The notes under the pieces were generated by a model. It worked only from the letters and a program-made list of their open reading frames with translations, searched no databases and was not told the origin of the DNA. Below, piece by piece: positions 55,961-64,000 of a stretch of 64,000 bases of DNA. Numbering within the stretch: position 1 is the first letter of the stretch; each line of letters begins with the position of its first letter. Origin of the DNA: Undaria pinnatifida (lineage: Eukaryota; Sar; Phaeophyceae; Laminariales; Alariaceae); assembly GCA_012845835.1 (NCBI GenBank), contig JABAKD010000030.1:1054001-1118000 (forward strand), written 5' to 3'. The translations under genes and the position numbers were made by a program.

Positions 55961-57180
55961 CGAAGTGTAGATTAAGTCAGCGTGCAGAGGAACAGGGGCG
56001 ATGGTGTGGGGAAGCGTTCGCATGACAGGAGTTTCTTCAAACCCCTCCACGACCCTCACCGTCTCAACCAGAACCTCGTGCGTGGACGACAACTCGTCCA
56101 TGCTGAACACGCACGTTCATCATATTCACGCTCGTTTCCGGGTCTACAGAAGCACTATTACAAAGTTTAGAGAGCGGATATAGAGGTGGTCTCTGTGCGC
56201 AGCTTTCGATCCTCTCACTCGAAAGTGGACCATCTCCCCCCACCAGCAGCTTCGTAAGATGCTCCTTCACGACCTGTTCACCCACCGATCCGACCCGGGT
56301 ATCCGTGCTTGGTGCTGTTGCCGATAGAACCCCGACAGCGTACGTGGCGGGCTCATTGCGTTGCAAAGGAAACAGTGAAAAGTGTTGCAAATGGCGCTCC
56401 GACCTGCAACCGTGTACACCGTAGTCGGTTTGGTCGTGCTGGGAGCTTGCACCGGCGCCTTCTCTGAAGGGGTTGTTAATCCCCGCACGCGCGTAAGCCG
56501 GTCGTGCAAAGCGTTACGAATGTACAGCTCAAGTGTATTCCTTCAGCCTTGATTCCTTTTGGACCTGCCAGCAGACGATTAAGGGGGGGGGCATGAACAA
56601 CAGACATGACGCATTGGTTCAAGTAGCTTATTCTATAAATTGAAAGATTGTCGAAAATGGTGTACAGGCAATAATATTGCAGTTGGGCAAGGTGGTATCT
56701 TTATAGACGGGCCTTTTTGTCGCCGAGGTCAAGGTACTGCGAGTGTTTCGTCAGCCCTGGATCGTTCGTCTCCGGCGCCCGATCGATGACGACACCGTCT
56801 GAATCCCCGCCGACTGCGTCTTGGCGTGGTGTAGAAGCCGGAGGATTTGAGCCACCAGTCGCTGGTTCTCCGCGAAGATCTTCAGAGACGCTCCAACCAG
56901 CCCTGAGCAGTGAACTGCGCTGCTGTGCCTGCTTCCTAGGCATCGACTGTGCTCATGCTCTCGGCCGTGTCCATGCTCTTTCTGCCCGGTGTTCAGCTAC
57001 AAAGCCGAAACGCTGGGTGGTGTTGCAGTGTCTGGAAGACTGTCTACCATTTGGGAGTGCGCGGATGATTCACCAACATCCCTTGCTTTTGTTTTGTATA
57101 GGTTTTATAATAGACATGGTTTATAAAGGAAGTAGGATGGTACAGCGGTTTGTGGATGGTCTGATTGGGTTTATCTAGGA
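55961..57180 (-). other. unresolved - strand frames, possibly more of the same family
   Basis: Pieces with coding-like composition: 56943-56701 (GWSVSEDLRGEPATGGSNPP, ends YLDLGDKKARL then stop) and 56110-55870 (DELSSTHEVLVETVRVVEG). The first looks like a basic C-terminal tail and may end an earlier tandem copy. Not enough to build a gene. Confidence 0.25.
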
Positions 57181-57599
57181 TTCAGTATCGCATGTACCCC
57201 CCTATACGCCGGAGAGTCCCTACATCAAAATGTTGACACCCCCCCCTTCCCTATATTTGGTTTCCCCTAGATAAAATTGGGAGTGTGGTGTCGGTTTTTT
57301 TTTTTCGGAAACCACCGTCCCAGGGAAACTGTTGTATTGTACTCGACCGAGACTACTTGCGACTCATGTCACACGTCATCAACGACCACGGCCGGCCGTG
57401 TTGGTGACTATTGACTGTTATAGCTGGTTGTAGGGACTTCGCACGGCACATTACAGAGATGAAGCATATGAATGGGCGCTTCGTCGGAAGAACACGCTGC
57501 AGGCGTCAATAGTTGATCATGTTTCATGCCTGCTTCAGTTTATCTGGTGGATTATGAGTGATGAATGCCAAGCAATGTGGCATACTTGTATAATGCATA
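57181..57599. other. no feature seen
   Basis: Unique sequence with short C and T runs at 57230-57305. Confidence 0.4.
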
Positions 57600-58110
57600 A
57601 CGCTGAAAGCCGAGGTGATCGAGACACTACTCTACGTGGTTGAATGACGTGGGGCCCGAACAAGCCTGGCTATGACAGGCTACGACGGGTTCACCACTCC
57701 ATGCACCTCCGATGCCTCGAATGGCGGAAGCGAAAGCGCGACGACTACACCCTCTCGTACGCCGACGCGCTTGCCAAGACAGCTCCCGAGAGCATAGAGG
57801 CGACAGTTCGCAAACGGAGGATATTGTTTGCGAGATTCGTGGCACGTATGGATAAGGAGGGTCTGCCACAGAGGGTGATGTTTGAGGAGCTTCTTGGACG
57901 CAAGGGCTTGTTAAGGGCGCAAGAGAAAGACCGGATGGTACACCTGAATGGAGGACATGTCGGTCTTTGGAATTAAATTCAAAGGGTGGCGAAAGGCTGC
58001 TCAGAAGGCCAGCAGATGGTTTCGACGGGTAAAGGACGGGGCAGGGAGAAGCATTCATGCGGAAATGGCATGACGCGGAGAGCTGTATGGTGGATCCAGC
58101 AGTAAGCCTG
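57600..58110 (+). pseudogene. diverged LINE ORF fragment (copy E)
   Basis: A + frame at 57644-57976 matches the RT C-terminal region: [60 protein letters not shown]. It lacks the G-rich end, UTR and AAC tail and is clearly older than copies A-D. Confidence 0.85.
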
Positions 58111-58339
58111 AAATCAGGCCTGTAGATTAATGCTTCGGGCGCACCAACGAATTGAGTTGATCTGAGGTATTCGTATGAAAGCCCTTCACGAGGCCGTTCG
58201 AACGAGCCTTTATATAAGTGTGGACGTGTGGACTCCCACCAATACGTTCGTGGTCCAAGTTTGATGAGTGCTCCACGGAGCACTTCACGAGACAAAAAAT
58301 ACGAAATCTCGATACCTCCTGTGGACAATTCCTATTATT

Positions 58340-58790
58340 AATACAATAGTCTATCGTATCCACGATTGATTTAGGGTGCTGTTTAGTAGTTGGAATAGGA
58401 GCCACAATTGATTTTGGCTGCTGTCTATTAATTGGAATGGCGGCCACAATTGATTTGAGCTGCTGTCTATTAACTGGAATTGCGGCTACAACTGATTTGG
58501 GCTGCTGTCTATTAATTGGAATTGCGGCCACAATTGATTTGGGTGCTGTCAATTAATTGGAATTGCTACAACTTACTTGTGAGCTGCTGTCCATCAATCG
58601 GAATTGCGGCTACAATTGTTTTCGGATGTTGTCTGTAAATCGGAATTGCGGCCGCAACTGATTTGGGTGTTGTCTATAAATCGGAATTGCGGTCGCAACT
58701 GATTTGGGTGATGTCTGTTAATCGGAACGGCGGCTGTAATCGATTTCAGGTGCTGTCTATTAATGGGAATTGCGGCCTTAATTGATTTTA
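58340..58790. repeat. ~42-bp minisatellite, about 10 units
   Basis: Unit near AATTGATTTGGGCTGCTGTCTATTAATTGGAATTGCGGCCAC in two halves (ATTGATTTGGGCTGCTGTCT and ATTAATTGGAATTGCGGCC). Some units drop a base. The - strand peptide repeat IPINRQQPKSIVAA reflects the 42-bp phase. Confidence 0.9.
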
Positions 58791-58834
58791 GAAGGTCAGA
58801 GCAGATGTCTATAAATGGAAGGTCAAACCCATTC

Positions 58835-59050
58835 CATTGAAAGGTCAGACCAGAAACCTATTGACCGAATTATTTCTGCTGTTAGGCAAGACCAGAAACA
58901 AAACATTGAAACAATTTCAATCGGAAGATCACAGCATGAACCTGTTGTGTGAACCATTTCCATTGTTGGACAAGACAAGAAACAAAGAGTCAAAACAATT
59001 AGAATTGGAAGGTCAGGACAGCAACCTACTGCGCGAACCATTCCTATGAA
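58835..59050. repeat. 84-bp tandem repeat, about 2.5 units
   Basis: Units at 58838, 58927 and 59010 share GGTCAG.CCAG.AACCT, GAACCATTTCC.TTGTTGG and AAGACAAGAAACAAA. The period is a multiple of 3, so a 28-residue repeat is open on + (LLCEPFPLLDKTRNKESKQL). Its adjacency to the 42-bp repeat (half the length) is notable. Confidence 0.75.
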
Positions 59051-61390
59051 GAGACAGGTGTAACAGCAGGGTTCTAGCCCTCAGGTCCTGAAGGGAGCCA
59101 GATCCCTCACGTCTATCTGTGACTCTCTCACCTGGTGCTTTGGGTTCGTGCAGCGCCTCTTCAAACAGGGATCAGGAGGCATGGGGATCGAAGTCACGTC
59201 GTAGCCGCAAACAGTCCGTGCAAATGACCAACCAAGGAACAAGCATGGCAACGGGCACGGTGGACACGGCAGTGCCAACGGGCAAGGGGCTGGTAGAGGA
59301 AGTGACAGGGCACTTCGCTTTAACTGTTTCTTTGCACCAACGGTAGCATCACTTAGACACTGGGCGGTCCCTCTAATCCGCGTTACTGGGCTTTGTACGA
59401 AAAACCGTGGGCTTTCCTTCTCTGGGGAGATATTTTATACCCCTATCGAATGAAGCCGAAGGAGCTTATAAAGCTTACCCCCTGCTCACAGACAGACCCT
59501 TCGCGTGACACTGATCAACACAGTCGCCACGCGTCGGATTTCTTTCTCCTAGTGCTGCGGCGCTGCAACATCCCCCCTGCCCGGCGCATAACCATCGTCG
59601 GTGCAAAACAGGCGTCCCGGTGACGGCCCGGAAACAGCGTGCTCTTTCCGTCCGACCAACCCTTCGTGCTTGCTCGGCTCTCCGTCGCTTGCACCCCCTC
59701 ATCCCGACGCATGTGGGCGGCGATGCCAAGTAGGCATTCGGCGACTATCATATCCACCGTAGTCTGCAAACCCTTTGACGGTGCCGATCTGGAACGCCGG
59801 TTCAAACGGCCGCAGGTCCGGGCATTGTCCAGCACACGGCTACAATGCTCTTCTCCACCGCGTCGCTAAACGCCCCCGGCGATCCACTAATGCCCTAGTA
59901 AGACACCCGTTGATGCTCTTCTCTATCCTTTGACACCCGCTGATACGTTCAACCATCCATTGGCGGCGTGCGCGGGCTCCGGGGCAAAGAAGGCACCCCA
60001 GCAGCTGAATTTGTTCGGGCCCTTCCACCCTAACCGACCCACCGCTCCTGCACTCCGCCTATTGTTGGCTGACGTCATCCCCGGCTGGCGGCGTTCCGGT
60101 GTTCCTCGATTTTCGGGTATTTCGCTGCGACCATCCTCCTCCCAGTCTCGTCGAGATTCCCAGAAGTTCCCAGACCTGCTGGCTCGGTCCACCCTCGCCC
60201 TTAGATGCCTGTTCCCCAAGCCGACAAAAGAGGTGCTCCATGGCATTGTCTCGGAGCATTGCCAAAAACAAAAACAAGTGCATTCTCAAAAATAAAGCAG
60301 CCGCCCAGACAGCGTTGGTACCCGTTGGTTGCCCGTAGTCATATCGTCTACACCTCTACGCATACACACGCAGGGGCCCCCCTTGAGCAAGCCCACGGCT
60401 CGCTACCCAGCCCTGTGCGATTTCTTCACCATACCCGTTTTCGGCACAGTATTTCCTAATCAAATGGCGCCATACACGCCCAAAATCCAAGGAAAAGGTA
60501 CTGAACTACGCGCAAAAACCTCCATTCGCGCAATGAAGCACACACTCAAAAAGCTTACGCGTGGTCTCGAAAGGTGCCACACACTCACAGAAACACATTG
60601 AAATACCCACTTCAAAAACCTTCATTCACACAGCCCAGCTCGCTGCTACGGAACGGCGCCGACGTTAGCGATGGTGGCCAGCACCAATAGTATGGAATAA
60701 ACACCCACTTCCTCGCCACATCGCTTGGCTGCAGGCATGAGGATACACCGGGTTGACTCCGTCCGTCGCCCTTAATCGATGTGCGTGGCTCATACTCGTG
60801 CGTCTGTAACTGCTTCTCTACAATCACGAGCGCACACTCGGCAGCGGCCAGTCCGGCACACGTAAAGCCTGGGATTTTATCACACAAGTCCAAAGTCTCG
60901 CATATACGCACAAAACGTTCACAATCACACACGACACGCCTCTGTCCGCCTCCGATAGGCTCCCACAATACGCTGTGGCCTGTGCGGGACCCGCACGGGC
61001 TAGGGTGGCATCATCTGAATAACACAAACCCGCGCCCCCTCACATCAATCACACGCCACAATCACTCACAAACACCCACTCTCCCTGCCTTTGCCCCCAC
61101 AATCCGCATAGGTCAAGGCGTCACACGTGCGGTCTTGCGTGGGGTCGTACAAGCCTATCCTCTCCCTAAGCTCACCCAAACACAATCAATGGCACCCACG
61201 CCGCTCAGGTAGGCGCAGCACACAGCACACAAATCAATGCCATCCACCCGAATCAATGGCACCCACCCCGCTCAGGTAAGCACAGCACGCAACACAGAGA
61301 AAAAAAAAAAAACAGATAAATACGCCCGTCTCCTCTCTGCAAATTTCCCGACACCGTCACCGGCTCTGGCCTTTTGGGAGGCTACACCAA
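59051..61390. other. unassigned; coding-like - frames at 59515-60246
   Basis: - frames 60246-59923 (RSEIPENRGTPERRQPGMTS) and 59835-59515 (GLQTTVDMIVAECLLGIAAH) have plausible composition but no known relative. A + frame at 59119-59346 ends LVEEVTGHFALTVSLHQR. A short direct repeat (AATCAATGGCACCCAC, GCTCAGGTA) occurs near 61185 and 61252. No gene model is supported. Confidence 0.25.
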
Positions 61391-61407
61391 CGCGCCACCG
61401 CACCCCG

Positions 61408-61650
61408 TTTGTGCTACCGGGTTTGATGCGGTGCTGACATCAGGAGAGATGGCGTCGCTGCCCTAGCTGCTACTGCGGTGGTGGGTGCTCTGCTGCATCT
61501 TTGAAGTCTGCTGCAGTGCTCGGACTTCAACGGTTCCGGGTTTGATGCTGCGCTGATATCAGGGGAGATGGCGTCACTGCCCTAGCTGCGGCTGCGGTGG
61601 TGGGTGCTGTGCTGCAACCTTTAAGTCTGCTGCAGTGCTCGGACTTCACC
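61408..61650. repeat. ~122-bp tandem duplication
   Basis: CCGGGTTTGATGC, ATCAG.GGAGATGGCGTC, GCTGCCCTAGCTGC, GTCTGCTGCAGTGCTCGGAC occur twice, at about 61408-61529 and 61530-61650, with few differences. Confidence 0.85.
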
Positions 61651-64000
61651 TAGCCCTCACTACCGCGGGTGATGGGGTGGTTGACCGCGTTGCTGCGGCA
61701 AGATACTTGATCACCCAGACCCCCCCGTCCTTGCCGCGGCGACGGCGCTCGCGTGTGCTGCTACGGCGGCAACGGAATTTAACTGCTCTGCATTATTCTA
61801 ACACAAGATGCATGATAATTCCTTCATTTTTTTTTCTCATTTTTTTCTTTTCTTGTTTCTCTTTTCCTTGCATTTTTTTTTTTGTTCTCGATTCTTGCTT
61901 TTATTCTATTTTCGCTCGGCCCCCCTCCTGTCCGTGGATTGCTTCACGATGGTTGTCGCCATGTTGCCCTGGCGCTTGGCTCGCGGCATATGGATGCAGC
62001 ACATGAGTGGCAACCGAACGGTGCGGCCAGAAAAACGAAACGTTAAACATGCATCACCATGTTTTTGTAACGACTCCATCGTCGTCACTTTTCTGCCTCA
62101 ATTTGGTTGAAGTGAGAAGTGATGCATGCACACTCGTTGGCCTATTACTCGATGCCCAAGGCATGCGCCATTCATTTCCATGAAGTTAGCATCTCCCATG
62201 CTCTGGATCACCCATCGGCAGGTATAATCGGACGGATGGTAAACGATTAGACAACTCCAGTACATCAAGCTCCGGTAAACATGTAGACTAACGACACAGC
62301 GTCGGGAAATCATGGTACCCTTAAATCTTATACCGTTACCCGCAAACTCCACGGAAAACGCAGCACTCAAATACTTTGGTAAAATCCTGTCCCTGTGAGA
62401 TGCGGCATAATGGTAAGAATTGATCTCTGTATCGTTAACAGATCCAAAACACTTCAGATGCCTCGTGGATAACTCAACAAAAGTCTACATAGTCCCGGTT
62501 CGGAGACAAAAATCTCGATAGGACAAGCTTTTATCCATACAACGAGCATACACTCCTCGAAATCACCATCCCACTGTATGATGGACCACCGAGGAGGTAA
62601 TGGCGATGGTTGTCAACCGTCCAGTGTTTGATTACCAGTTTGTCATGTGCGCACCAAAACGCCTGATTTCTTACTACACTCCACTCCTGACGTGTTGCCG
62701 TGTTTGATATGTTACGGTGATGCCATACCACCCCTTAAAATAACAGGGTGGCAGACACATGGTACTGCGGTAACGCAGTCGACCGAGCGCTGTTGAATGG
62801 GTAGATACCTCCTACCGCATGCAGTCGTTCTGTAACCTGAAATAGTGAAATTTCGCAATTGAGCACAACCCCTCGTCAGCCGGCAGAGAAGGGAAATGTG
62901 TACGCATGTGTTGTCTTGTCACGAAAAATGTGTACATAGGTGCTGTCTTCTCATGGCTTTGTTTGGTGAGCCTACTATTAATAAGTTACTACTTCCAACA
63001 ATATAGAGTTACTGCCTGGGGACGTACGTGCAGACCCAGGAAATAGTTAAATGAACGGGATACACCAACTCTGCTAGAGATATATCTGCAGCGGCACTTT
63101 AAGTAGATCTATAGACTACAGTAGAGGCCTAGTGCATCCACTGCTGTCCATTCACAACCAAAACTGCTGTGAAAAGCGTTGGTAATGTGTTGTAAATATC
63201 ATGCCCATTATCCTATTATTATATACCTGATACCAGATATATCATGTGGAACAGGACATGACCTTGCACATGTGACTATCATGCCTATTATCATACTTCG
63301 AACTATTACTTGACGATTGAGACAGGACACGACCTCTTGCACACACCCTTTGCAGTCGACGGCAAGGATGAGGCAAGAGTGATGAAGATGCAGCAGTCGC
63401 ATGGTCTTCGTCGACTTCGCTACACCGCTGTGCCGCTCCCCCTGGCAGCTGACGGTGCACTTTGAGAAGTTTCAGTAGAACTTCGAAGACTCCAATCGAC
63501 ACCCCCCCCCAACTCCCTCTCGTTCAACAACCGCGTACGCGCAATCGTGCATCCTGCTCTTTTTTATCGCACTTCGACGACACAAATCTGATCTGACTGC
63601 CTTGGCGGTCAATCTGCTCCCGAACTCAACTTGCACTCCTCCGCACGAGTACGTTGAGTTGGGGGTGATTTACTCCATCCGTGTATGCCCACTGCTCTGA
63701 CGCTCTGCACAGCAGAAATTATGACACCGCGAGCCCCAACGACAGAACATGTTCACCATCTTCAATACTCGCGAGTACCTGTCGGCCTTGTGATAACAGT
63801 AGCCATGGCAGCGGTAATCTAGCCTGTGCTTTATGCTTAGACACGCCGAGCGCCCGTCTATCCCCTTTCCCACCGCGGCCGTCATCCTATGCGACATCGG
63901 CAACTCCCATCCTGTAAAAAGTATTGTGGAAGTTGATTGGCTAAGTTTCCTCTAGCAGACTACCTATTATTGTGCTCGAAACAGCTAAACGCCGTACCCA
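61651..64000. other. no recognisable gene
   Basis: A T-rich stretch lies at 61825-61915, and a loose ~95-bp direct repeat at 63190-63330 (ATCATGCC.ATTATC, GGAACAGGACATGACCT / GAGACAGGACACGACCT). Otherwise unique sequence with only short open frames. Confidence 0.4.

Overview
The window is nuclear DNA from an intron-rich eukaryote with a repeat-heavy genome. A brown alga or related stramenopile fits best. This is inferred from eight small exons with GT-AG introns of about 0.35-1.2 kb each, high GC in exon third positions, and abundant retroelements and low-complexity DNA. No marker gene fixes the species. There is no bacterial-style operon, CRISPR array, rRNA gene or convincing functional tRNA gene.

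Layout. At 1-6.4 kb lies the 3' bulk of one recognisable host gene, aspartate-semialdehyde dehydrogenase, on the + strand in eight exons. Nearly every intron is filled by its own private low-complexity repeat. From 6.4 to 11.1 kb there is mostly non-coding sequence with a roughly 105-bp C-tract tandem repeat and a 17-bp minisatellite. From 11.7 to 14.7 kb a decayed reverse-transcriptase gene lies on the - strand. From 18.2 to 26.1 kb, and again at 44-45 kb, lie copies of a G-rich repeat in inverted pairs. One pair forms a palindrome of about 3 kb whose centre is a 500-N assembly gap.

From 26.2 to 54.5 kb the window is a pile of nested retroelements. These include at least four copies of one LINE family that ends in an (AAC)n tail. 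A second family, called X here, ends in the same tail. A third, called S here, ends in poly(A). There are also two copies of a tRNA-derived SINE. An intact Ty1/copia element (30,998-36,791) has two 430-bp LTRs with no difference seen by eye, a 5-bp target duplication and a single 1608-residue gag-pol frame. Several insertions can be ordered because uninterrupted copies of the target lie elsewhere in the window. The copia element sits in one X copy. A LINE block and an S copy split another X copy. A truncated LINE sits inside a LINE.

Between the elements are fragments that may be host or transposon genes: a short repeat protein at 37.4 kb, two terminal exons at 42.6-43.4 kb, and a broken zinc-finger gene on the - strand at 55.1-56.0 kb. 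From 58.3 to 64 kb there are tandem repeats and otherwise featureless DNA.

Only the dehydrogenase looks like a working host gene. Most of the rest is the product of reverse transcription and repeat expansion. The letters X, S, T and FB are labels used only in this report.
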